Assembly (NCBI RefSeq): GCF_036370855.1
Contig: NC_088117.1
Location: 4,278,001 to 4,342,000, forward strand
Length of the DNA: 64,000 nucleotides
Origin: Dromaius novaehollandiae
Taxonomy: Eukaryota > Chordata > Aves > Casuariiformes > Dromaiidae
Direction: 5' to 3'
Shown one piece after another: positions 50,601-57,988 of this stretch. Position 1 is the stretch's first letter. The number at the start of each line of letters is the position of its first letter. Below the pieces are notes generated by a model, which ran no database searches, was not told where the DNA came from, and saw only the letters and a program-made list of their open reading frames with translations. Position numbers and translations under genes: made by a program.

Positions 50601-53600
50601 GGACTGACGGGCTCCTGCTCCTCTGCCTGAGCCCGTGGCATGGTGGGACAAGCCACTTGCTCCGGCCTCCCACCTGGCTCGGGAAGAGGTGCCATGCAGG
50701 GACAGTCACCAAGACATCCATCACCCCAGAGCACAGGGACAGGCCATGGAGCCTCGCGCTTCACACCAACAGCCCCTGGCTGCAGGAACAGTGCATCCCA
50801 TGGAGAAATCCTGCAACCAGACTCTTGCGCAGAGCACGACAGGGGCCTGGTCCAAGCCGGCAATGAAGAGATGGGATCTGGAGCCACCCTTCCCATTTCC
50901 AGCCCTATTACAACATCCCATAATGAGCCCCTGTTTCACAACCAGCCAGACGCTGTCCTCACCCTACTCCCGATAAGCACAGGCAGCTGTCGCCATGGGA
51001 AGATGACGAGAAGCAAGGCATGACCCGAAAAGCTGTACGCTGCTCCCAGACAGGGGTCCCAGCTCCCGGGAAGCCAGACGTGCACCAGGTCTCCTAGAAG
51101 GAGGATAAGCACCTGCTTCGCCCCTGCAGCAAGGAGCCTGCCAAAGCACCCCCGGTGACACCAGGTCCAGTCCCACAGCCTGATTTTCAGGAAGCCTCCT
51201 TGCACTTCCCCAGGTAACCTCAGCCTTTGGTGGTATCGCCTGCACCCCTCCTGCCCCACTGACGCCGGGGTCCGAGATACCCAACCTATGGCAGCAGCGG
51301 GGCTTTTTGATACAGACTGTCATGTGGACGAGGCTGGTGGCACTGCGTGAGCAGCTCTGTCTCCCCCTGAACCCAGCCCTTGGATGGGCCAGGCACTAGT
51401 GGCACTGCCCCATGCTGCATGCAGCGCCCAGCACCAGCGGAGCCAGCACCAGAGGAAAGCCGGAGCACTCATTGCAAACAGGCTTCCTCCTCCTGAGGCT
51501 TTTGCAATGCTGGAAGCGGAGGAAGGAATAAAACTCCACCTTTTCCCCCTTTTTAAAGGGAAAGGGCAGCAGCATCCAGCGCAGGCCCCTGCTCTGGCTG
51601 GCAGGGCACAGTGCCCTCCTCGGTGCCCTCCCTAGTCCCCATGGCAGGGATCTGCGCCCTCGCCAGCATCAGGGCTCCCAGCATCGCTACTGGGGGCTCA
51701 GACCCCCTTGGATGTGGATGATCCAGGCCCAGAGCTAGACATCCACATCAGCCAGACCCAGGTCCAGTGTAGAACAGGCAAGGAGTGGAGGGAGCCAGCA
51801 CTGCTGTCCCAGCTCGCTCCAAGTGAGCGAGGCCTGAAAACAGGCTCCAGGGAGCCAGGACCGACCCTTGCTCCGGCCCCGGCGCACCTCTGGCACGGGC
51901 TTTGACTAAGCGCCGGTTGAGGGAGGGCAGCATCGGGCGCCCTGCAGGAGACGGGTTATCGGCCCCACCAGGGAGGCAAGGCGGCGCGAGCCGGGAGCCG
52001 GCTTTTCCCCCGGGCTTGGCACGGGCGCGCAGGCAGGGCCGGGAGGGCTGCTGCCTCCTGCCCACGTGGGAAGGGACCCGCCAGGCTGACGGCACGGGAG
52101 GCCCCGGCAGCCCCAGCGTGCAGCCGCCAGCTTTCCCCTGCCCCGACACGCCGCCTCTGCGCAAGCCCCGGCCCAAACACGACGGCTGCTGCGTAAGCCC
52201 CAGCTTGCCAGAACCAGCCATTTCCCTTCAGCAGGAGGTCCCGACATGCCACAGGAGCTATTTCTTTCCACCAGGAAAGAAGAGCCATGCTTCATTAGGA
52301 GAAACCTCTCGACCTCCCCAAATGCACAGCACATTTCATAGCTGATTCAGGACATCACCCAACTCAAACTCCCACATTGTGCCCTAGCAGAGGACAGTTG
52401 AGCCCGTGGAAGGTCACAGCTTTGTCACGCTGGCCAAGTAGGCTTTGCTCACACCAGCATCCTGCATCAATCCGCCACCCTAAGCTTGGCTTAGGGTTCG
52501 AGCCCAAGTTACTGCCTCAAAACCAAGCCTGGGGCCTGTCACCACCAGCGACAGCCTCCCACACTGGCTGCAGACGATCTGCGACCAACTCTAGGAAACG
52601 AGCGTCATGCCTAAGGAAGCCGCAGCGAGTCCCTTCCTGCCGCCGCAGCGAGCCCTGGCTGAGTCACGGCCAGTTGATCCCTCAGCCCCGGCGGCCGGGC
52701 AGCCTGCAGCAGCCTCCTCGAGCCTCCCCGACGCATCCTGCAGCAAGCCGGCTTTCCGCCTTTACCGGGCAGCTCTGGACCAGACCCCACGGCCCGTCCC
52801 GGCAGCACCAAGCAGAGCTCCCCTGGGTGCCTGCCTCGAGCCCGTCGCTGCACCAGATCGGAGGGGATGGCACCCCTACGCGGGCCCGGCTGTGCGGCAG
52901 CCATTCCCAGCACCAGCAGGGACCCGGAGCCCTCGCGGGCTGGAGTCTGGCCACCGCAGGCAGGGAGAGACCGTCCACCCCAGCATCACCCCTTGGGACA
53001 GCAACGTCCTCAGTGCCTCCAAGGCCACAGACACCATCGCTAGCACAGACAGGGCTCAGCTCTCGATGTTTTACTCTCTTGTTGCTCCCCAGCTGGCGTA
53101 TGAAATCTGCTCCAGGGAGGGCCGAGGGCTGGGATAAGCCTTATTCAAGCGTAAAGGCTGCAAGTTCAGCATGGATGGGGAGGCCCAGCATCACCTTCAC
53201 CACAGCTGTGTGGGCTGGTGCCTGCAGGAAGCCCAGCCCTGTCCCTCCCTGAATAACAGCTGGTTTATTTAGCAATTAACAGGCTGGCGACTCAGAGGGG
53301 TTGCCAGAATGACGTGCGAGCTCACTGGGACCCTCCCTGTGCTGCCTCCCACTTCCCCATTCTTCTGGCCACAGAGGCACCCAGCATCTCCGAAGCGTTT
53401 GCCCTGGTCCCTCGCAGCCCCGAGCGATGCCGGCCTATGGCCACCACCAGCAGCACAGAGCCAGGCAGCGTTGCAGCTCCGTCTGCACTGGCCCCGGCTC
53501 CTCCCAGCCCACCAGACCGCTGGGTTAATGAGCAGGCTGTGACACAGCCACGCACAATTCGTTATTTGGATAGGGGAGTGCCAGCACGGCCCACGTGCAC

Positions 53601-56600
53601 AGGGCACGAGGCACAGCAACTGGTCTGCAGGACACCAAGTCCTGCTGGCTCCACATCCACGACATCCTCCACCCCAGCCCCTATTACCCAGGGAAGGCAA
53701 CTGTGTAAAAAACCAAGGCACTCAGCAGTACCACTTCTTGCACGGGAACTTTGGCAGCATACTCGACTCCAGCCACCCCCGCGCTTGCCCGACGATGGCC
53801 ACACACTAGCCCACACTTCAGTCAGGGACCCTTGCACAAGGCAGGTGGAGACGGTCCCTGCTCCAGCCAGTGGAGCAAGTCAGGAGCAATTACCAACCCA
53901 CAGAGGAGAGGAAGAGGAGGAGGAGGAGGGCAGCCAAAGAGTGTTGGCAAACAGGCCTTGGTGACTCAGGCCAAGACGATGTCCGATGGTACCTCCCCCA
54001 TGCTGGAGGCTGCTGTGCTCGAGCAGGGCAGCAGAAGGACCTTACCAGCTCCTCCCTCACTGCAGCTCCCCAGGTCTGCGCGTGATCACCAAGACACCAA
54101 AGAGCGAGGGCAGCAGGGAGCTGGGGGCAGCACTGCCCAAAAACCACCCCAGCTTAAATCATGCCACCCCCAGCAATGGCAGAGCCCTATGGTTGCCCTG
54201 TGAGCACCAGGGCAGCTGGGAGCCCGGGCCAGGACTCGCCGGTGCTGTGTCAGGGATGCTGCTTGCACGTCTGCTCAGACAGCAGGAGCACGGGGGGCAG
54301 ATCTGCCTCTCCCGCCCTGCACATGGCCGGTGCAGCACATCGGGTGAGGCTGAGCCCCTGCCAGCAGGGACCACGCTCCCAAAGCGGAGGGAGATAAGGG
54401 CCTGGTACTGAGCTACCAGCATGCAAGTCATGCACTCACTCAGCTAGTGGCCTCCATGGGACATTGGCATCAGCCTCACCACAGCCACCTCCACACAGGC
54501 CCTGGCAGCAGCAGCTGCCCAGGCAGCAGCTCTCCTGGTGTGGTGGCCTCAGCCCGGGGACCGCCGGGGCACACACAGCCTTCCCGGGAAGGACGCCGGC
54601 TCCTCGAGGGCTCTGCCTAAACCCAGCCAGTCCCAGCACGGGGGAATTGGCTAACAACGCCGCGTCTGAAGACAGCACGGCGCTGCTGCCTGCGAGCGTT
54701 TCCGACAACTCGCTAAGGGCCCCGCAGACCCCCTCCCCTCTCCAGCTGCCGCTTTGGGCGCTGGCAGGAGCAGCGGCAGCGAAGAACGGGCCAGGCTGGA
54801 AGGAAAACCCTGCGTCTTTCCTGACGAGTTGCTTTGCATGCCTGGCAGCAAGTCGCGCCTTGCCTGTTTGGTTACAGCCCCTCCCATCTCTGCAGGTTTT
54901 TTACCCAGCGAGGAGCCCAGATCGCAAAGCGGAGAGGTGTTTATCTAAACCAGCGGCCTCCAGCCCTTCCCAGTAGGTGGGCCCAGTGAAGTTCCCCAGT
55001 ACAGGTCCTCCCCACACGCACCCAGACTTCAGAGCAGTAGCTTGGCACAGAACACGTACAACCATGATCTCCCCAGTGCTATTTCACAGGGCCCTGAAAA
55101 ATCCTCCCTGGCTCCCAGGACCCCCAGAGCGCGGGTTGAAACCCCCGGGTGGAACAGCTTGGACCCTAACAAGGCGAAACCGTTCAGTCTCGCCTTGCAG
55201 AAAGCTACGTTTCTGGCCCAGCAGAGAGACAGATTCCTGCAGAGCACAATCCAGCTGAATCTCAGACTTGCTTTTCCTTGTTATATTTCAAGGACTCTCC
55301 AGGACTAACACCACAGGCTTGAATGCGGAGTCATTTCCTTACAAAGAATCAGCGAGTTAAAGGGAGATACAGGATGTGCTTTGGACCCGAACATGCTGGA
55401 GAGAGACAGTATTTCGACACAGCGTTTAGCGAAGACACAAGCAGGCTTAGCCGTGTCCTCTTGCAGACTGGGAGATTAGACAAGTCTAGCTTTAACTACG
55501 CAATGTGAAAACCAACAGCTTATTAAAAGCTCTCCTTGAAAGCTTGCAAACCTGCCGGAGTCCCGCAGCGCCGCATACCACGCGAGCATTCCTGCGAGCC
55601 GGCCGGCGGGGGCTCAGCCCGGCCAGCGGGACGGCGCTCCGCCGCGAGCAGCAAGTCCTCCGCGCTCAGAGCCCCGGCAGCGCGAGTCGGGGCAGGAGCC
55701 TTTGATACCGAGGCAGCTGTAATACGCCATTCCTGGGGCTGTACCTTGGCACACAGCGTCGCTTATGGTTCACCAGCCCCAGTTAGAAAGTCCTTGAGGA
55801 GAAGGACTTCAGAGCCATTCACGTCGCTTTACGATGGACATGGAGAAAAGATAGAGCAGAGCCACCTCTGAAACCCTGAGACTTCCCAAGCACCTGAGCT
55901 CGCTGTAACGCGCACAAGGTCCCACGTTCAGCCACCCTCCTCCGTGCCACCTGACTAGGTGCGGCTCTGGGGGGGATTTGCTTAACTAAGCAAAGAACAG
56001 GGCTTTCTGCAGGCTCGACTGGCCTGCAAAGCCGTAATTGAAGCCTGAGAAAGACAGGGCTTGGAGGTCAAGTCCCGCCACTTGGGCACCCGCATCAAAA
56101 CCCGGGGCAGGAGGGCAGGCAGGAGCAGAGCCCGGGGCACAGCGCCTCGCCGGCGGGCTGACCCCCCTCGCCGGGGTCAGACGAGCAACTGCAGGCCCCG
56201 ACCAGCAGCCACCCCCCCCCCCAAGCCGTCCCCTCCGCTGTCGCTTCGCACAAAACCGTGCCTGTACAGAAGCCATAATCCCACGTTCAGCAGATCGCAG
56301 GCAGGACTAATCAGACATCCTGCTCTCAAGGCCGGAGGCACTTTGGGGCAGACGCTGCGGCCCGGGATGGCCGGAGCAGAGGCAGCACTTTCAAAGACCA
56401 CATTGTCGCCCTCGCAGGATCCCGCTCCCCCCACGGCGGCGGGACTGCCGCATCCTGCCTGCGCCAGGGCAGACCCGGGGCACCCAGGAGCGCGGCCAGA
56501 TGGTCCTTCACCCCGAGCCCCTGGGGGCTTCTCCAGGGATCCCCCAGCGCAGGGGGAGAGGGGAAAGTTCACCCCCGGGCCCAGCATCAGCAAACCCCTC

Positions 56601-57195
56601 TGAGGCCGTGTTGTCTGTGGTTTCCCTGCTGGCGAACAGGATCCGGCTTGCCGGCACCTCCCTCCCCTTCCCTACCCGCAGCCCGGGAGAAGCTCGGCGC
56701 ATTAACACGCTCTTCGTCCCTGGAGCCAACACAAACACCCCCGCACAACCGAGCCTTTCACTCGGGAGGCAGACAGACACCTTGTGTGTCCCCCCCGCCC
56801 CGCCTGGCGCAGACAGGCGGCTTCCAGCAAAGGGACGGGGAGGAGGCAAAACACATGGGAACTGCAACGTGGTACATTGGCAAGAAAAGTTTTCAGGCTG
56901 CTTCAAGTCCTACCGCCGCTGGGAGAGAGGGGAAAGCAGGCAGCGAGGGGGCTCCCAAGATGCCCAGCCGGGAGGGGGGTGCAAAGGTTTGTGCTCCCCA
57001 CGGTTTAACAGAGGGGATGGGCACAGTGCGGAGCCCGATGGCCCCAGGAGAAAGTTCCCCCCCGCGGGGCGCAGCTCGGCCGGCCGGGGGGCAGGGAGGG
57101 CAGGGAGAGGGGGGCAGCGGCGGGGCGGCCGGGCGCTCACCTGCGATGTGCTGGCGGCGGCCCTCGTCCAGGTGAGTGGAGACCACATCTCCCAT
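7871..57195 (-). CDS. NIBAN2: NIBAN2 (FAM129B, MINERVA) PH-domain protein, 14 coding exons
   Basis: The CDS joins, in transcript order, 57195-57141, 30425-30295, 22547-22419, 21960-21855, 20134-19967, 15519-15404, 15284-15180, 13588-13426, 12885-12698, 12123-11968, 11018-10902, 10268-10161, 9764-9653 and 8631-7871. This gives 2415 bases and 804 residues with no internal stop. Family role: a junction- and membrane-associated adaptor, substrate of the B-RAF/MEK/ERK pathway and pro-survival factor. Domains are the N-terminal helix (1-62), a PH domain at about 68-197 (beta strands around IYSGNLFQY and RNRFCVVPHNYGLVLYENK, closing helix with Trp in EKWRAVFQDC), a long helical Niban core at about 200-550 that closely follows the human protein, and a disordered acidic Ser/Pro tail at about 610-804 ending QTEF. 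KRRRAK at 605-610 is a basic patch. The human protein is about 746 residues, and the extra length is in the tail. The start ATG has a strong Kozak context (GCCATGG). NIBAN1 and NIBAN3 are excluded by the near-identical NIBAN2 N and C termini. Confidence 0.96.
9653..9764 (-). CDS. NIBAN2: NIBAN2 coding exon 13
   Basis: The acceptor is tctgcggcag|GAGTTA and the donor is ATGCAAG|gtaggg. It encodes residues 515-551 (ELAKFQELIFEDFASFILVE then TYEEVVLQSVMKDIMQ), leaving in phase 1. Confidence 0.95.
10161..10268 (-). CDS. NIBAN2: NIBAN2 coding exon 12
   Basis: The acceptor is caccctgcag|AAATAC and the donor is AAGGGG|gtaaga. It encodes residues 479-514 (KYDYDSSTVRKKFFREALL to KLAPTCKG). Confidence 0.95.
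10902..11018 (-). CDS. NIBAN2: NIBAN2 coding exon 11
   Basis: The acceptor is cttgtcatag|CAAATG and the donor is CTCAAG|gtgagg. It encodes residues 440-478 (QMDDAVHTFETLLHQEVGK then DDLCKSIQRILERVLK). Confidence 0.95.
11968..12123 (-). CDS. NIBAN2: NIBAN2 coding exon 10
   Basis: The acceptor is ctgtccccag|TACATG and the donor is AGACAG|gtagga. It encodes residues 388-439, with LEGLQQRFDVSSTSVFKQRA, identical in style and order to the mammalian core. Confidence 0.96.
12698..12885 (-). CDS. NIBAN2: NIBAN2 coding exon 9
   Basis: The acceptor is tctgcccag|CATTC and the donor is GCAGAG|gtgagg. It encodes residues 325-387, with FVLPKAEICVRNHVQPYI and the FTEVR-like block FAEVREVFFKEVTDMNMNVV. Confidence 0.96.
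13426..13588 (-). CDS. NIBAN2: NIBAN2 coding exon 8
   Basis: The acceptor is tctctttag|ATCTCG and the donor is ATCCGAG|gtacgg. It encodes residues 271-324, including RTDMDQIITSKEHLASKIR, which is nearly invariant in NIBAN2. It leaves in phase 1. Confidence 0.96.
13589..15179 (-). other. NIBAN2 intron 7 with an AT-rich block and an ARE/MARE site
   Basis: The intron is 1.6 kb. The part at about 14440-14660 is distinctly AT-richer than its surroundings. TGCTGAGTCAGC at 14893-14904 is 12 of 13 bases of the MAF/NF-E2 (T-MARE) consensus and contains a full antioxidant-response core on the minus strand. No exon is seen. Confidence 0.45.
15180..15284 (-). CDS. NIBAN2: NIBAN2 coding exon 7
   Basis: The acceptor is cctcgcag|ATCCTG and the exon encodes residues 236-270 (ILSNLVMEELVPELK to QERQRTWIQ). 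The donor is ATCCAG|gtgcgg, weaker than the others, but the junction with exon 8 (WIQ|ISDAVY) matches the human protein exactly in frame. Confidence 0.94.
15404..15519 (-). CDS. NIBAN2: NIBAN2 coding exon 6
   Basis: The acceptor is cctcccccag|GGATC and the donor is ACCCAG|gtgagg. It encodes residues 197-235 (GISEDSKVEAPAFTDAV, then MYRQSKEQYGTWDMLCGNE). The following intron is only 119 bp. Confidence 0.96.
15858..16410. repeat. 71-bp minisatellite in NIBAN2 intron 5
   Basis: The marker GATGGTGCAC (with small variants) recurs at 16000, 16071, 16142, 16213, 16284 and 16355, exactly every 71 bases. A degenerate copy with GAGGTGCATC is at 15930 and a more decayed lead-in begins at about 15858. 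Units are GC-rich, and several frames on both strands are stop-free, so chance repeat-rich open frames cross the array. Confidence 0.93.
16788..16813 (+). repeat. (GAG)n microsatellite
   Basis: A purine triplet run of about seven GAG units with AAG interruptions at the ends lies in NIBAN2 intron 5. Confidence 0.85.
18929..18944 (+). repeat. Poly-A run
   Basis: Sixteen adenines lie in intron 5. Another run of about 15 A followed by GA repeats is near 18539-18560. Neither is attached to recognisable SINE or LINE sequence. Confidence 0.8.
19000..19582 (+). promoter_or_regulatory. CpG-rich patch with CCAAT and TATA motifs, antisense to NIBAN2
   Basis: CCAAT at 19001-19005 and TATAAA at 19018-19023 precede a CpG-dense stretch of about 500 bases in NIBAN2 intron 5. 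An ATG at 19070 opens a 170-codon frame on the plus strand, but its translation is low-complexity Ser/Pro/Arg and resembles no family I know. It may be an alternative or antisense promoter, or only a GC-rich intron segment. Confidence 0.3.
19967..20134 (-). CDS. NIBAN2: NIBAN2 coding exon 5 (end of PH domain)
   Basis: The acceptor is cccgcag|GCACGA and the donor is AACAACG|gtgagg. It encodes residues 141-196, including PILKCPTQFPLILWHPYSRH and the C-terminal PH helix with the conserved Trp (EKWRAVFQDCVRHCNN). Confidence 0.96.
20135..21854 (-). other. NIBAN2 intron 4
   Basis: 1.7 kb between PH-domain exons 5 and 4. I see no exon, transposon or RNA gene. Confidence 0.7.
21855..21960 (-). CDS. 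NIBAN2: NIBAN2 coding exon 4 (PH domain)
   Basis: The exon follows a C-rich acceptor (cccccccag|GCCTAC) and has the donor CTGCCTG|gtaggt. It encodes AYERVLQPRVLVNSAGYKIL and the following TSLEQYLELVNSSLP, residues 106-140, leaving in phase 1. Confidence 0.95.
22419..22547 (-). CDS. NIBAN2: NIBAN2 coding exon 3 (first half of PH domain)
   Basis: The acceptor is ccctgcag|GTCCC and the donor is AAACTG|gtgagg. It encodes residues 63-105, the opening beta strands of the PH domain. The last residue is Leu where human has Ala. Confidence 0.95.
23010..23127 (+). mobile_element. CR1 LINE 3-prime end fragment
   Basis: The segment carries the CR1 tail landmarks in order: GAGCAACCTGATCTA, then TTTGAGTAGGAGGTTG, then GACCTCCAGAAGTCCTTTCC, then AACCTAAATTGTGCTGTGATT. 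CR1 is the dominant LINE of birds and other sauropsids and is normally 5-prime truncated. It is inserted antisense to NIBAN2 and looks old, because the terminal 8-bp repeats are degraded. Confidence 0.85.
25285..25345 (+). mobile_element. Possible ancient SINE core fragment
   Basis: The phrase GAGGATCTCAGAGCACTTTGC resembles the core seen in old MIR or CORE-SINE type elements of amniotes. Only a short stretch is recognisable, so this is a weak call. Confidence 0.25.
30295..30425 (-). CDS. NIBAN2: NIBAN2 coding exon 2
   Basis: The acceptor is ctcttgcag|AGAAG and the donor is CGCAAG|gtaagg. The exon encodes residues 19-62, beginning EKTGKVLDEF and containing EQYGVALFNSVRYEIEG, which are conserved in the Niban N-terminal helices. 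Intron 1 (phase 1) is 26.7 kb and intron 2 (phase 0) is 7.7 kb. Confidence 0.95.
33531..33544 (+). repeat. Poly-C run (14 C)
   Basis: Fourteen consecutive cytosines lie in NIBAN2 intron 1. Confidence 0.9.
33600..33850. promoter_or_regulatory. CpG-rich patch in NIBAN2 intron 1
   Basis: There are many CpGs in about 250 bases, about 3.2 kb upstream of exon 2 in transcript direction. It could be an alternative promoter or an unmethylated enhancer. No first exon with a good donor was identified. Confidence 0.25.
35160..35560. promoter_or_regulatory. AT-rich candidate conserved non-coding element in intron 1
   Basis: About 400 bases of balanced or AT-rich sequence stand out in GC-rich DNA, with homeodomain-type motifs such as TGATTAATGA and CAATTA and no repeat signature. 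The character resembles conserved enhancers, but conservation cannot be tested here. Confidence 0.3.
43714..43741 (+). repeat. G-rich purine tract, G-quadruplex-prone
   Basis: Repeated GGGGA/GGGAA units give at least five runs of three or more G within 28 bases, which fits the usual G4 pattern on the plus strand. Confidence 0.7.
43900..44350. promoter_or_regulatory. CpG-rich patch in NIBAN2 intron 1
   Basis: This is a dense CpG segment (CCCGCCCGGGCGGGG and CGGCGCCGCGGGGCG are examples) in the middle of intron 1. It may be an internal CpG island. No exon is supported. Confidence 0.3.
45589..45604 (+). repeat. Poly-G run (16 G)
   Basis: Sixteen consecutive guanines in intron 1. Confidence 0.9.
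45740..45920. promoter_or_regulatory. Candidate enhancer: GATA sites, E-box and inverted HMG-box sites
   Basis: GATA motifs occur at 45744-45749 (CTTATC), 45766-45771 (TTATCT), 45840-45845 (TTATCA) and 45902-45907 (AGATAA). A CAGCTG E-box is at 45777-45782. GGGGAACAAA at 45782-45791 is exactly inverted as TTTGTTCCCC at 45829-45838, each arm carrying an ACAAA(G) SOX/TCF core. Binding is inferred from motifs only. Confidence 0.3.
50204..50227 (+). repeat. Poly-G run (24 G)
   Basis: The longest homopolymer in the window, 24 consecutive guanines in intron 1. Its exact length is unreliable from any sequencing platform. Confidence 0.85.
57141..57195 (-). CDS. NIBAN2: NIBAN2 coding exon 1 (start codon)
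   Basis: This exon encodes MGDVVSTHLDEGRRQHIA plus one base and has the donor CGCAG|gtgagc. The first 18 residues match the human NIBAN2 start apart from a few substitutions. It lies in a CpG island, and the ATG is directly preceded by a (TCGCC)n array on the coding strand. Confidence 0.95.
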
Positions 57196-57216
57196 GGCGA
57201 GGCGAGGCGAGGCGAG
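57196..57216 (-). repeat. (TCGCC)n pentanucleotide array next to the NIBAN2 start codon
   Basis: Four copies of GGCGA plus one base on the plus strand read as TCGCC repeats on the coding strand, and the last repeat supplies the GCC of the Kozak context directly before ATG. Confidence 0.85.
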
Positions 57217-57245
57217 CGGCGGCGCAAGCCCGCGGCGCCCGGCGG

Positions 57246-57274
57246 CAGCGAGCGGAGCGGAGCGGAGCGGAGCG
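57246..57274 (-). repeat. (CCGCT)n pentanucleotide array in the NIBAN2 leader
   Basis: AGCGG is repeated four times with partial flanking copies, about 50-80 bases upstream of the ATG on the coding strand. Confidence 0.85.
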
Positions 57275-57300
57275 CGGCCGCGGGGCCGGGGCGGCGGAGC

Positions 57301-57332
57301 AGGGCAGGGCAGGGCAGGGCAGGGCAGGGCAG
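57301..57332 (-). repeat. (GCCCT)n pentanucleotide array in the NIBAN2 leader or promoter
   Basis: Six tandem copies of AGGGC lie about 105-137 bases upstream of the ATG. This is the third distinct five-base array in 140 bases. Confidence 0.88.
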
Positions 57333-57690
57333 GCGGCTCGGCCCGCGGCCGGGTCAGGCAGCGCGGCGCCCCATGGGCAGCCCCAGCTCTGCCGGCCGCG
57401 GCTCTGAGCGCGGAGCCTCCCCCGGACCCTCCCTCCCTCCCTCCGCGCCGCCCGGCCGCGCCCCGCGCAGGGGCCGCGCCAGCGCCAGCGCCGCCGCCGG
57501 GCAGAGCCGCGCGGCCGCCCGCCGCACCTGGGCCCCCCCCCCCGGGCCCCCCCGCTCCGCCCCGCCGCTAACGAGACGCTTTGATCCGCGCGGGGGCGGG
57601 AGCGGCCGCACCGCGGGGGCGCCGCGGAGCCCGGCCCGGGGAGAGGCGCTGCGCGGAGCTGCCCGTGGGCTGCCCTCGGGGCTGGGGGGG

Positions 57691-57728
57691 TCCCCCCAAA
57701 ACCGTCCCCCCCAAAACCGTCCCCCCCC
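57691..57728 (+). repeat. Direct repeat of a C-rich unit (TC6-7 AAAACCG)
   Basis: Two tandem copies of 14-15 bases are followed by another C run, in the promoter-flanking CpG island. Confidence 0.8.
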
Positions 57729-57949
57729 GCCATCCCCAAGTGCGGGAGCGCCACCGCGCCCCCCACGCCATCGCCCCGCAGGCTGCGGGCGCCGCGCTGG
57801 GCTCGCACGGCCCGGTCGCTGCTGGCGCCAGTGAAACTGCCTCTGCCTTGGCACCGGCTCCGGCTTCTGACATTGCGCCACCGGCTCCTCCCTGCCTACC
57901 TGCGCGCTCTCGCCCGGGCCCTCCTAAGCCCCAACCTTGAGCGCCTGCC

Positions 57950-57988
57950 GGTGCCAAGGCGCGGTGCCAAGGCGCGGTGCCAAGGCGT
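57950..57988 (+). repeat. 13-bp unit GGTGCCAAGGCGC in three tandem copies
   Basis: Three contiguous copies lie at 57950-57962, 57963-57975 and 57976-57988 (the last with one change). CTTGGCACCGG at about 57847-57857 is an inverted match about 95 bases away. The array sits at the upstream edge of the NIBAN2 CpG island. Confidence 0.85.

Larger units (their letters stand above)
30426..57140 (-). other. NIBAN2 intron 1 (26.7 kb)
   Basis: The intron is phase 1 with donor gtgagc and acceptor ctcttgcag. It holds GC-rich sequence with many accidental open frames, none resembling a known protein and none with convincing splice partners. Notable parts are CpG-rich patches at about 33.6-33.85, 43.9-44.35 and 55.56-55.7 kb, an AT-rich block at 35.16-35.56 kb, a GATA/HMG motif cluster at 45.74-45.92 kb and an AP-1 site cluster at 41.5-54 kb. 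Confidence 0.7.
56450..57900 (-). promoter_or_regulatory. NIBAN2: CpG-island promoter of NIBAN2
   Basis: CpG density is high through the first coding exon and about 700 bases upstream of the ATG, with many GGGCGG/CCGCCC-type Sp1 boxes and no clear TATA, the usual form of a vertebrate housekeeping promoter. The transcription start cannot be fixed from sequence. Confidence 0.75.

Noticed and set aside
52420-52510. tRNA-like A-box (TGGCCAAGTAGG) and B-box (GGTTCGAGCCC) words
   Set aside because: Their spacing would need a long variable arm and the flanks do not pair into an acceptor stem, so no cloverleaf can be drawn.
56500-57834. A 444-codon open frame on the plus strand across the NIBAN2 promoter
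   Set aside because: It lies in an extreme CpG island where stops are rare, overlaps NIBAN2 exon 1 in antisense, is low-complexity Gly/Ala/Arg/Pro, and matches no family I recognise.
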